A stretch of 64,000 nt of DNA, taken from Alkalinema pantanalense. GTDB lineage: Bacteria > Cyanobacteriota > Cyanobacteriia > Leptolyngbyales > Leptolyngbyaceae. The notes below the pieces were generated by a model. That model was not told the DNA's origin. It was given only the letters and a program-made list of their open reading frames with translations, and did no database searches. The stretch is taken from NCBI RefSeq assembly GCF_050753345.1, contig NZ_JBLZFX010000002.1:1-64000 (forward strand), given 5' to 3'. Position numbers and translations under genes: made by a program. This document shows positions 1 through 7,723 of the stretch, in pieces. The first letter of the stretch is position 1. Each line of letters opens with the position of its first letter.

Positions 1-96
1 TCCTATGACTTAGCCATGGCCGTTATCGCTGGGGTAGAAAACCGCTATTTTCCCAAAGGTTATAAGGTTGAACGTTTTATATTTAATTCAGCCTAG
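1..96 (+). other. 3' end of an unidentified reading frame
   Basis: Frame 1 is open from the window edge to a TAG at 94-96. The other two forward frames stop within the first 13 bases. The 31 visible residues (including the stretches AVIAGVENRYF and KVERFIFNSA) do not look like secretin. The frame is the same as that of the secretin fragment that follows, so the TAG separates an unrelated-looking peptide from a secretin C-terminus. It could be the end of an inserted element or of a rearranged gene. The visible part is too short to identify. Confidence 0.3.
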
Positions 97-855
97 CTAC
101 TTACTGCCATTATCAACTTGGGAAGTCGCAGTCCTGCCTCTGCTCCTGCAACATTGGTTGATCAATCCGTGGGTTTGGCTCCCGTTTCAGTGACGTCTCC
201 AGTGTCTTTTGATATTGGTAATCGTTGGTTAGGCCAACTACAAGCGGCGATCGTGAATCAGAATGCCAAAATTCTGACTGATCCAACGCTGGTGGTGCAA
301 GAAGGTCAGAACTCTCAGGTGAAGCTGACTGAAGAAGTGATTACCAACTTCAAAGTAGAAACCCAGGCTGGGTCTCCGCCAACGGTAACTGTCACGATTG
401 AGAAGCAAGAAGCCGGCTTAACCCTGGATCTGGCTGTGGATCGGATTGATGATAATGGGTTTATCTCAATGCGGATTAAACCCGTTATCAAATCTCCTCA
501 ACGGACGGAAAGTGTGAGTTTACCTGCGGGTGGCCAAATTGCTCAACAGCAGGTGACGCTCCTGCAAAGCCGCGAAGTCACTACAGGTTTGGTGCGGGTA
601 AGAGATGGTCAATCCTTGCTCCTAACTGGGGTGATTCAAGAGGCCGATCGATCCAACGTTCGGAAGGTTCCTATTTTGGGTGATTTACCCCTTTTGGGTG
701 CCTTGTTCCGTCGGACAGAACGACAAAATGAACGCAAAGAAGTGGTCGTCTTGGTGACGCCGAAGATTATCGACGATAGCGATCGTTCCACCTTTGGCTT
801 TGGTTACAACCCCAGTAAGGAAGCTCAGCAGGTTCTGCAAAAGAGCAATAACTAA
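97..855 (+). pseudogene. C-terminal fragment of a PilQ-type secretin
   Basis: The translation is the C-terminal part of a type II/III secretion or type IV pilus secretin, the outer-membrane ring through which pili pass. Visible secretin features are the stretch AKILTDPTLVVQEGQ, the VPILGDLPLLGALFR motif near the end, and the terminal VVVLVTPKIID strand. Cyanobacterial PilQ normally has several hundred more N-terminal residues (N-domains, AMIN). Here homology seems to begin around AIINLGSRSP, directly after an in-frame TAG at 94-96. The only starts are a TTG at 118 or similar non-ATG codons without a Shine-Dalgarno. The fragment is therefore most likely the remnant of a gene broken by insertion or rearrangement. 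A reading in which the short ORF from 118 is expressed cannot be excluded. Confidence 0.6.
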
Positions 856-888
856 GACGGTTAGGGTTGTGAAGAGTTAACTGATGAA

Positions 889-919
889 AAAAGGGGCAGC
901 TTTTAATGCTGCCCCTTTT
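889..919 (+). terminator. Rho-independent terminator after the secretin fragment
   Basis: A stem of AAGGGGCAGC paired with GCTGCCCCTT closes a short TTTTAAT loop, is preceded by A residues and is followed by TTTTC. The A-rich left flank means it could also stop leftward transcription from the aminotransferase gene. Confidence 0.85.
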
Positions 920-984
920 CTTTGATTCCGATTTCTTTTGTTTCGCTCTGGTTTGTTTCGCTCTGGGGGGTCAAGGAACCCAGC

Positions 985-2196
985 TTAAGATTCCATTGCA
1001 ACTAAAGCCGGAGTATCGTAGCGAATTCCAGCTTGGGCCAACCGATCGAGGGCTTCCTGCAAGCGATCGCACTCCGCAATCAAGCTGATCCGCACATAGC
1101 CTTCGCCCCCGGTGCCAAAGGCATTCCCCGGTGTCACCACGACCCCCGTGGTTTGCAGCACAGAGAGCGCAAAGTCCGTTGAGCCTTGCCCGATTGGACA
1201 GGGCACCCAAAGATACATCGTGGCGCTGGGTTTGGGAATTGTCCAACCCAACTTACCCAAGCCTTCAATCAAAAAGTCCCGCCGCATCCGATAGCGATCG
1301 CGCACTTCTTGAATGTAGGGTTCCGGCAACCGAAGTGCCGTTTCCGCCGCCGCTTGCAAAGCCGAAAAAAGACCGTAGTCCAGATTGGTCTTGAGGGTGC
1401 GCAGCCCTTGAATTACATGGCGATTGCCCACAACAAACCCAACCCGCCAGCCTGCCATATTGTAGGTTTTGGACAGGGTGTGGAACTCAACACCAATGTC
1501 CTTCGCGCCGGGAATTTCCAGCAAACTGGTGGGTTGATAGCCATCAAAGGCTAATTCTGCATAGGCTTGGTCATGCACGAGCAAAATCTCGTGCTTCCGC
1601 GCAAAGGCCACCACTTCTTCAAAGAACTCACGGGGAGCTGTTGCAGTGGTGGGATTACTGGGGTAATTGAAATAGAGAATTTTCGCCCGTTGGGCCACCT
1701 CGTCGGGAATGGCCCCTAGATCAATCAGCCAATCTTTCTCTGCCGATAGCATTAAGGGATACAGATCTGCCCCCGCTAACAACGGCCCCCGGAAATGGGG
1801 CGGATAGGAGGGGCTGGGCACCAAAATCGTATCACCGGGATTGATATAAGCCAGCGCTAAGTGTGTTAATCCTTCCTTTGATCCCAGTAAGGGTAAAGCC
1901 TCTCCATCGGGATCTAACTGCACATCATAATGACGCTGATACCAATCGGTAATGGCGGTACGGAAACTGGCCGTACCTTCAAAAGGCGGATAACCATGGT
2001 TCTTGACATCCTGTAAGGCCCGTTGCGCCGCTTCGACCACGGGTTGCGGCGTGGCTCCATCTGGATTTCCCATCCCCAAATCAATCAAATCGACCCCTTG
2101 GGCACGGGCATTGGCCTTCAGTTCATCCAACCGGGCAAAGACGTACTGGGGAAGTGCTTTGAGACGATCGGCGGTGGAAATCCAACTAGGGGTCAT
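985..2196 (-). CDS. class I/II aminotransferase (aspartate/LL-diaminopimelate aminotransferase-like)
   Basis: This 403-residue protein is a fold-type I PLP aminotransferase. The N-terminal IDLGMGNPDGATP stretch, the NYPSNPTTA substrate/PLP loop, and the LSKTYNMAGWRVG segment with the Schiff-base lysine are all present, and the C-terminal YVRISLI arginine that binds the substrate carboxylate is intact. The family (AspC/DapL/AlaT-like) transfers amino groups between acidic or neutral amino acids and 2-oxo acids in the cytoplasm. Substrate cannot be set from sequence alone. Its ATG overlaps the stop of the upstream gene in an ATGA at 2193-2196, so the two genes are probably translationally coupled. 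The reading frame is full length for the family with no disruption. Confidence 0.85.
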   Translation of the reverse strand: MTPSWISTADRLKALPQYVFARLDELKANARAQGVDLIDLGMGNPDGATPQPVVEAAQRALQDVKNHGYPPFEGTASFRTAITDWYQRHYDVQLDPDGEALPLLGSKEGLTHLALAYINPGDTILVPSPSYPPHFRGPLLAGADLYPLMLSAEKDWLIDLGAIPDEVAQRAKILYFNYPSNPTTATAPREFFEEVVAFARKHEILLVHDQAYAELAFDGYQPTSLLEIPGAKDIGVEFHTLSKTYNMAGWRVGFVVGNRHVIQGLRTLKTNLDYGLFSALQAAAETALRLPEPYIQEVRDRYRMRRDFLIEGLGKLGWTIPKPSATMYLWVPCPIGQGSTDFALSVLQTTGVVVTPGNAFGTGGEGYVRISLIAECDRLQEALDRLAQAGIRYDTPALVAMES

Positions 2197-3344
2197 AGGG
2201 ATACCTCTTCAAGGAAAGCGGCAGGTTCAACGGCGGGAAAGGCAGTGGGTGCAGTGGTGGAAACCATGGCCGCTAGTAGCTGGCTAGGTTCTACGGGGAA
2301 GGGCAGACGATGAATATCCGATTGGGGATTGCAGGCCACGATCGCTGCCTGTTCCAAGTCCGCGATCGTAATGCTGTCGAGTCCTAGATCTGCTAAGGTC
2401 TTTGGCAGCCCCAAGTCTTCGTAAAACTTCAGTAACTGTTGGCGAGCGGTGGCGGCTAATTGGTTGCCCTGCAACAGTTCTTCCAGTCGCAGTTGTACCA
2501 AAATGCCATAGGCAACCTTTTCCCCATGGAGTACTCCGTGGGCATCGGGCAGGTGAGTCAGGCCATTATGCACTGCGTGGGCCGCAACGGTACGACACTG
2601 GGCCCCGCCAATGCCGCCAATCACCCCCGCTAGGAGCACTGAAGCATCCACGACATCTTGCCAAACCTCACTACCTGGTTGGTCGATCGCCTGCTTAGAC
2701 TTCTGGAATAAAAGATCTCGCAAAACCCGCGCCTGCTGAACCGCAGCGACCAAAAAAGTACGCTCTGAATGGCCACTACTGACGGAGGCTTCATACCACT
2801 TGGCGATCGCGTCACCAATTCCAGCTACTAGAGTCCGACGGGGCGCAGTGACCACTAGCCCGTAGTCCAAAATCAGCAAATCCGGACAGGTGGGCAGCCC
2901 CACATCGTAGAGAAAGGCTCCCGCCTCGGAATAGACATTGGACAAGGCCGTCCAAGCGGCACAGGTGGCCGCCGAAGTGGGAATGGTGACGATCGGTAAA
3001 TGACGCTGATAGGCCAGTAGCTTAGCCAGATCCAACGCCTTGCCACCACCGATGCCAATAATCAGATCTGCTTGATGCTGATCTGCAGTCGTGTGTAAAT
3101 TCGCCAATGCCGTTTCGCTACAGTCTGCACCGTACCGTCCCCAAGCTGCAACCAAGTTCTGTTGGTCTAACACAGGATTTAGCCGAGATTCAATCACCGC
3201 TAAAGTCGTGTCTCCACCCACCAGCAAAGGACGATTGCCTAATCGCGCGATCGGGGCTCCCATCTGTTCCAACGCATTCCAGCCACGGATGACCTGGGCC
3301 GGTGCGATCGCAGAAACCAGAAGAGAGGATGATGTGGTTGCCAT
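2193..3344 (-). CDS. iron-containing alcohol/glycerol dehydrogenase family protein
   Basis: This 383-residue protein belongs to the group III metal-dependent alcohol dehydrogenase/GldA superfamily. It has the NAD-binding GIGGGKALD loop, the TIPTSAATCAAWT segment, and metal ligands in VAGIGDAIAKWYE (Asp), AAHAVHNGL (His) and HGVLHGEKVAYG (His). The ATG at 3344 is chosen because it has GAGG eight bases upstream; the longer reading frame begins with a TTG. The family oxidises glycerol or related polyols, or reduces the matching carbonyl; cyanobacterial members have no settled substrate. The stop overlaps the aminotransferase start by four bases, which suggests a two-gene operon and perhaps a linked carbonyl/amine pathway (inference). 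Confidence 0.82.
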   Translation of the reverse strand: MATTSSSLLVSAIAPAQVIRGWNALEQMGAPIARLGNRPLLVGGDTTLAVIESRLNPVLDQQNLVAAWGRYGADCSETALANLHTTADQHQADLIIGIGGGKALDLAKLLAYQRHLPIVTIPTSAATCAAWTALSNVYSEAGAFLYDVGLPTCPDLLILDYGLVVTAPRRTLVAGIGDAIAKWYEASVSSGHSERTFLVAAVQQARVLRDLLFQKSKQAIDQPGSEVWQDVVDASVLLAGVIGGIGGAQCRTVAAHAVHNGLTHLPDAHGVLHGEKVAYGILVQLRLEELLQGNQLAATARQQLLKFYEDLGLPKTLADLGLDSITIADLEQAAIVACNPQSDIHRLPFPVEPSQLLAAMVSTTAPTAFPAVEPAAFLEEVSL

Positions 3345-3372
3345 GATCAAACCTCAACCTGCAATGAATACC

Positions 3373-3891
3373 CTAGCCCACTGAATGTTTGGGCAAATCT
3401 GCAAATGTGTCTCGATCAACTTCAATTTGTTGATTCTCGTCGTTGCGGGTCACCAAAGAGCGACGAACCGCCCCTAAGTAAACAGGTTGGGAGAGTCCTG
3501 CTTGGGGATGAATAATGGTTCTGGCTCGAATGGTTAGGATGCCATCGGGAGATGTCCGACCCGGAGAGTAAAGGTCAAAGGAGGCTTGCTTAAGGGTGGC
3601 CTCTAGTTGCTCAGGGGTAATCGTCGGGGGAACCGCAATGACCACTTGATCCGTCGAATTGTCGAACACCCGTGAGAATTGAACGACTCCTGGAATTTCT
3701 GGCCGTTGATACCATGCAAGGCTCAACGCAAAGACTCCAGCAGTCAGGAGGCCGGTAAAGCTTGCTACTCCGACCATCCGAAAACGTAAACTCCATTGCA
3801 GGGCAAAGGCAAGTGCTGTTAATCCTGCAAGGCAGATCGTGCTAATACCTAGCCACTGGGCGGCTTGCGTAAGTTGTTCTGTGGAAAGCAT
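3373..3891 (-). CDS. ycf51: Ycf51 family protein (DUF2518)
   Basis: This 172-residue protein has two predicted membrane helices in the first 60 residues (around 15-32 and 38-58), then a soluble domain. The segments WSLRFRMVGVASFTG, FDNSTDQVVIAVPP and the closing region match my recollection of the Ycf51 family, which is conserved in cyanobacteria and some plastid genomes and has no assigned function. It lies just upstream of the dehydrogenase gene on the same strand with a gap of 28 bases, so it may be co-transcribed with it. Its start is the ATG at 3891. The frame is intact. Confidence 0.75.
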   Translation of the reverse strand: MLSTEQLTQAAQWLGISTICLAGLTALAFALQWSLRFRMVGVASFTGLLTAGVFALSLAWYQRPEIPGVVQFSRVFDNSTDQVVIAVPPTITPEQLEATLKQASFDLYSPGRTSPDGILTIRARTIIHPQAGLSQPVYLGAVRRSLVTRNDENQQIEVDRDTFADLPKHSVG

Positions 3892-4463
3892 GGAATCGAA
3901 GGGGTCGTCTCCGGCAAGATAGGATCACAATTTTCTCATTTCATCCTATCAGGCAAAGGCCCATGGCGGCGGAGCAGAGCCAGTCGTCAAGTTCGATAGG
4001 CTACAAAGATCCTGGCAAAAATGCTGTAGACACTCATGTATCTAGTCTCTGTGTAGCGTGATTCGACCAGCAAAATTATCTCTCGCAAATCATCTCCCCG
4101 TCCTTGGACGGAAAATTTACATGGGTATCAGGGTGGGCGAGTTCCATGACCTTGTAGGGTGGAGACGTTTTCCGATCGCTGCTACTGAGCAGTCCCGACG
4201 ATCGAACCACATTCTGAATTCATCGAACTTATGTTTGTTTAGCAACCAGTTGGTTGTGTTTAGCAACTGGTTGTTTAGTCACAAAATCGGCAAGCAAAAA
4301 TTTTGAGACGACGTTGGAGCAACTTTTGTCGAACCCCTGCTATTGGACGATCGTTTCGCCGCAAATTTCCCTAAAATTTTCCTGAAAATTGACCTTGGGA
4401 ACCGCAACGCAAACAGCACCGCAAATTTGATAACCTAGTCCAAATAGTCTTGGGAAAGATAGC
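3892..4463. other. gene-free divergent control region between ycf51 and guaB3
   Basis: No convincing gene is present. An 82-codon open frame at 4058-4306 has no recognisable product and no Shine-Dalgarno. The stretch must hold the promoters of both flanking genes. The clearest structure is the inverted repeat at 4243-4273; the last 100 bases before guaB3 are A-rich. Confidence 0.6.
4243..4273. repeat. 10-bp inverted repeat upstream of guaB3
   Basis: CAACCAGTTG at 4243-4252 is the exact reverse complement of CAACTGGTTG at 4264-4273, with an 11-base spacer. Part of it is also a direct repeat of GTTTAGCAAC. It is about 190 bases upstream of the guaB3 start and could be a regulator site or an RNA hairpin. 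Confidence 0.5.
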
Positions 4464-5627
4464 GTGGACATTCAAATTGGCAGAGGTAAAACTGCACGTC
4501 GGGCCTATGGTTTCGACGAAATTGCATTGGCTCCGGGGGCTCGCACCCTCGATCCTAGCTTGGCGGACACCCGCTGGACGATCGGGGGAATTGAGCGGGA
4601 AATTCCCATCATCGCCAGTGCTATGGATGGCGTGGTAGATGTCAAAATGGCAGTCCGCTTGTCGGAGTTAGGGGCCTTGGGGGTGCTCAATCTGGAGGGC
4701 GTTCAAACTCGCTACGCAGACCCCAACCCGGTGCTGGACAAGATTGCCTCCGTGGGTAAGGACGAATTTGTCCCCTTGATGCAGGAAATCTACCAAGAGC
4801 CGGTCAAAGCAGAATTGGTCGAAAAGCGAATTCAGGAAATTAAGAGCCAAGGTGGGATCGCAGCCGTCAGTGCCACGCCTGCGGGAGCAGCCAAATTTGG
4901 CAGGGTGGCAGCGAACGCTGGAGCAGACCTGTTCTTCATCCAGGCAACGGTGGTGTCTACGAATCACCTCTCCCCAGCGGAAATTCAGCCCTTAGATCTG
5001 GCTAAATTCTGCGAAGAAATGCCCATTCCCGTCATTTTGGGCAATTGCGTAACCTATGATGTCACCTTGCAACTCCTGCGGGCAGGCGCAGCGGCCATCA
5101 TGGTTGGGATTGGCCCCGGTGCCGCTTGTACTTCCCGTGGCGTCTTGGGCGTAGGGGTGCCCCAAGCTACTGCCGTTGCAGATTGTGCCGCAGCTCGGGA
5201 TGACTTTGAGAAGGAAACCGGTAAATACATTCCCATCATTGCTGATGGGGGCTTGGTAACCGGGGGCGATATCTGTAAGTGCATTGCCTGTGGCGCAGAT
5301 GCAGTGATGATTGGTTCGCCCTTTGCCCGTGCGGCGGAAGCGCCGGGTCGAGGTTATCACTGGGGCATGGCAACCCCAAGTCCTGTGCTGCCTCGCGGTA
5401 CTCGTATTCGGGTCGGTACCACAGGAACCCTGCAGCAGATTTTGCGGGGGCCAGCGGGCTTGGATGATGGTACCCACAACCTGCTAGGGGCCTTGCAAAC
5501 CAGTATGGGGACGCTGGGTGCTGGAACCATTAAGGAAATGCAGCAGGTGGAAGTTGTGATCGCGCCTTCGCTGTTAACGGAAGGAAAGGTTTACCAAAAA
5601 GCTCAGCAGTTGGGGATGGGTAAGTAG
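4464..5627 (+). CDS. guaB3: GuaB3 family IMP dehydrogenase-related protein
   Basis: This 387-residue TIM-barrel protein is of the IMP dehydrogenase/GMP reductase family. It shows the phosphate-binding and catalytic-loop region GIGPGAACTSR with the active-site cysteine, the IIADGGLVTGGD phosphate loop, and the FARAAEAPGRGYHWGM flap region. It has no CBS-pair insertion after the first 100 residues, so it is much shorter than classical GuaB. This matches the actinobacterial/cyanobacterial GuaB3 group, for which IMP to XMP oxidation with NAD has been reported in cyanobacteria. The start is a GTG at 4464 preceded by GGGAAAG. The gene lies just upstream of Yfr1 and trxA, a gene order known in many cyanobacteria. 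Confidence 0.88.
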   Translation: MDIQIGRGKTARRAYGFDEIALAPGARTLDPSLADTRWTIGGIEREIPIIASAMDGVVDVKMAVRLSELGALGVLNLEGVQTRYADPNPVLDKIASVGKDEFVPLMQEIYQEPVKAELVEKRIQEIKSQGGIAAVSATPAGAAKFGRVAANAGADLFFIQATVVSTNHLSPAEIQPLDLAKFCEEMPIPVILGNCVTYDVTLQLLRAGAAAIMVGIGPGAACTSRGVLGVGVPQATAVADCAAARDDFEKETGKYIPIIADGGLVTGGDICKCIACGADAVMIGSPFARAAEAPGRGYHWGMATPSPVLPRGTRIRVGTTGTLQQILRGPAGLDDGTHNLLGALQTSMGTLGAGTIKEMQQVEVVIAPSLLTEGKVYQKAQQLGMGK

Positions 5628-5919
5628 TTTCGTGCAACAGTCTGGTGGGGGTTGGCCAAGTTTATTAAGTAAAATGCCAGAATATTATGTCTTTCATGAA
5701 GATCTGCTGCATTTTTGATCAAACTTAGGTCGATCGCCGTCCCATCAGCCCCGATTGGTTTAGTCAACGGCTCCGTTGCAGTTCACTGGTAGTTGACTAC
5801 AATAGGGCCGTTGGCGGGCTTCCGACGCAACCTGAACCCTCAACGATCGAGTCGTTTCTGCTCCATAAAAACTTCCCTGAGTCAACCGTTCTGGCCTGGG
5901 AAAATTTGAATTCCTAACT

Positions 5920-5925
5920 TACAAT
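5920..5925 (+). promoter_or_regulatory. putative -10 element of yfr1
   Basis: TACAAT lies 9 bases before the first stem of Yfr1, the correct distance for a sigma-70 type -10 box. No good -35 box is visible at 17 bases spacing. Confidence 0.5.
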
Positions 5926-5934
5926 AGATAAGTA

Positions 5935-6008
5935 GCGGAGACGCATGTTTCCGTTCACTCCTCACACCACACTCCGCCTGAACTTAGGTTTAGGCGGTTC
6001 CTTATTTT
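5935..6008 (+). ncRNA. yfr1: Yfr1 small regulatory RNA
   Basis: The stretch has the diagnostic layout of cyanobacterial Yfr1. A short 5' hairpin (CGGAGA at 5936-5941 pairing with TTTCCG at 5948-5953) is followed by an unpaired segment carrying the ultraconserved ACTCCTCACAC at 5957-5967. A 10-bp terminator hairpin with TTAG loop (5974-5997) and a T-rich tail then follow. Yfr1 is a trans-acting antisense RNA; the known mechanism is base pairing of the CUCC-containing loop with ribosome-binding sites of target mRNAs, including porin-type outer-membrane proteins, with a role in stress growth. Location between guaB and trxA is the reported syntenic position. The 3' end is set at the T-run and may differ by a few bases. 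Confidence 0.93.
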
Positions 6009-6081
6009 TGGGTTCTTTGTTTTTTAAGGTCTTCTTCCAAAGGGGCGATGGGCAGAAGGACTTCGAGACCTGTTCCCCTGT

Positions 6082-6089
6082 GATAAAAT
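6082..6089 (+). promoter_or_regulatory. candidate -10 region of trxA
   Basis: GATAAAAT with an upstream TG (TGTGATAAAAT) sits 35 bases before the trxA start and resembles an extended -10 box. No clear -35 box is seen. Confidence 0.35.
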
Positions 6090-6123
6090 CAACTCCTAGA
6101 GTTTTAGGCAAGGATTTTTGAGC

Positions 6124-6447
6124 ATGTCAGAAGCCGCACAAGTTACTGATGCCACCTTCGATCAAGAGGTGCTAGAGAGCACCGTGCCGGTACTCGTTGA
6201 CTTCTGGGCTCCCTGGTGCGGCCCTTGTCGCATGGTGGCTCCCGTAGTGGATGAGATTGCAAAAGATTACGCAGACAAAGTAAAAGTCGTAAAAGTTAAC
6301 ACAGATGAAAATCCTAGTGTTGCGAATAAGTATGGCATTCGCAGCATTCCAACACTGATGATTTTCAAGGGTGGCCAGCGGGTAGACATGGTGGTTGGGG
6401 CTGTTCCCAAAACCACGCTAGCCAACACACTGGAAAAATATCTTTAA
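6124..6447 (+). CDS. trxA: thioredoxin (m-type)
   Basis: This 107-residue protein is a complete classical thioredoxin. It has the FWAPWCGPCR active site around residue 30, the cis-proline motif RSIPTL, and the FKGGQ turn. It reduces disulfides in the cytoplasm; in cyanobacteria the m-type enzyme is charged by ferredoxin-thioredoxin reductase and acts on Calvin-cycle enzymes such as phosphoribulokinase, which is encoded at 14.1 kb here. The ATG at 6124 is preferred over a TTG two codons upstream because AAGGA precedes it at usable spacing. A strong terminator follows. Confidence 0.97.
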   Translation: MSEAAQVTDATFDQEVLESTVPVLVDFWAPWCGPCRMVAPVVDEIAKDYADKVKVVKVNTDENPSVANKYGIRSIPTLMIFKGGQRVDMVVGAVPKTTLANTLEKYL

Positions 6448-6480
6448 TCCAGTCCCCTTCACAATTTTTTAATTGACCCA

Positions 6481-6512
6481 AAAGCGCCCCAGGCAAATGT
6501 CTGAGGCGCTTT
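6481..6512 (+). terminator. terminator after trxA
   Basis: AAAGCGCC at 6481-6488 pairs with GGCGCTTT at 6505-6512, 34 bases after the trxA stop. The right arm ends in TTT and then CTG, so the T tract is short. Confidence 0.75.
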
Positions 6513-6580
6513 CTGTATGCGGGCTAACCTATTTCTTTGGGAAATCTAGATAGAATGGAAACCCGAATATGGAGATATGA

Positions 6581-7651
6581 ATGGTTGCATATCCTTCGCC
6601 TGGTGCAATTGCGGCTCTACGCGCTGAGATTAATCATTTATTGGATCAACTGCCAGGATCCCCGAATGGTGACGTTATTCTGAATGCCTTAGCAACCTTG
6701 ATCAATTTGAGCGATGCAGAAATCGATCGGTTGGATTGGAAGATTTTGACTGCTTCATTGCAGGATATGGATCGGGCCTTCAGGGCCTTTTATCCCTACC
6801 GACATGTCCGCAAAATTGCCATTTTTGGGTCAGCTCGGATTGCGTCAGATACGCCGGAATACCAGATGGCTAAGGAATTTGCCCAATGTGTCACTGCCCA
6901 AGGGTTTATGGTGATCACCGGGGCTGGCCCCGGTATTATGCAGGCAGGCAATGAAGGGGCTGGACTGGAGAATTCCTTTGGTCTGAATATTCAATTGCCC
7001 TTTGAACAAGGTTCCAATCCGTTTATTGCCGGTGATCCGAAGCTGGTTTCTTTTAAATATTTCTTCACGAGAAAACTCTTTTTCCTGAAAGAAAGTGATG
7101 CTTTGGCCCTCTTTCCTGGTGGATTTGGGACGCTGGATGAAGCTTTTGAATGCATCACCCTGACCCAGACGGGCAAATCAGTTCCAGTGCCGCTGGTTTT
7201 AGTGGATAAACCGGGTGGCCATTACTGGCAGGAATGGGCGGAATACATTGAAAAAAACTTATTAGCCAATGGTTTGATTAGCCCCGAAGACACCAGTTTA
7301 TATACAATTACCGATCGCTTAGACGTGGCCTGCAATGCGATCGCGAGTTTCTACCAGGTCTACCACTCCAGCCGCTACGTTGATCATCAACTGGTTCTAC
7401 GGCTAAAAACAGAACTGACGGAGGACAATCTGGCGGAACTGAATGAGCGCTTTAGCGACATTCTAGTGAAGGGCAAGATTGAAAAAAGCGCTGCTCTCTC
7501 CAAGGAAGCCCACGACGAAACCTATATGTTGCCTCGGTTAGTGCTGCATTTTAATCAACGGGATTTAGGCCGCCTTTATCAAATGATTCGAGTGATTAAT
7601 CGAATGGGAGATCCCACGGCGGAAGATTTCCAACACCCCGAACGCAAGTAA
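6581..7651 (+). CDS. LOG family (lysine decarboxylase-like Rossmann) protein
   Basis: This 356-residue protein carries the LOG/TIGR00730 fold. IAIFGSAR begins the Rossmann domain, ITGAGPGIMQAGNEGA forms the nucleotide loop, and the signature PGGFGTLDE near residue 190 is complete. LOG enzymes hydrolyse nucleoside 5'-monophosphates (ribose release); longer bacterial members like this one resemble PpnN-type nucleosidases. The N-terminal 80 residues and C-terminal 100 residues are extra to the minimal LOG fold. The start ATG has GGAG six bases upstream. It is separated from trxA by a terminator, so it is probably transcribed alone. Substrate is not known. Confidence 0.82.
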   Translation: MVAYPSPGAIAALRAEINHLLDQLPGSPNGDVILNALATLINLSDAEIDRLDWKILTASLQDMDRAFRAFYPYRHVRKIAIFGSARIASDTPEYQMAKEFAQCVTAQGFMVITGAGPGIMQAGNEGAGLENSFGLNIQLPFEQGSNPFIAGDPKLVSFKYFFTRKLFFLKESDALALFPGGFGTLDEAFECITLTQTGKSVPVPLVLVDKPGGHYWQEWAEYIEKNLLANGLISPEDTSLYTITDRLDVACNAIASFYQVYHSSRYVDHQLVLRLKTELTEDNLAELNERFSDILVKGKIEKSAALSKEAHDETYMLPRLVLHFNQRDLGRLYQMIRVINRMGDPTAEDFQHPERK

Positions 7652-7723
7652 CGCTCTCCTTGGAGCATGAGTCGCGAGGGGGGCATCATTCAGGCTACGG
7701 GCTGATCAAGATTGCAGTCAGGA

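Noticed and set aside
4058..4306. 82-codon open frame upstream of guaB3
   Set aside because: It has no Shine-Dalgarno and no recognisable sequence, and it overlaps an inverted repeat in the control region.
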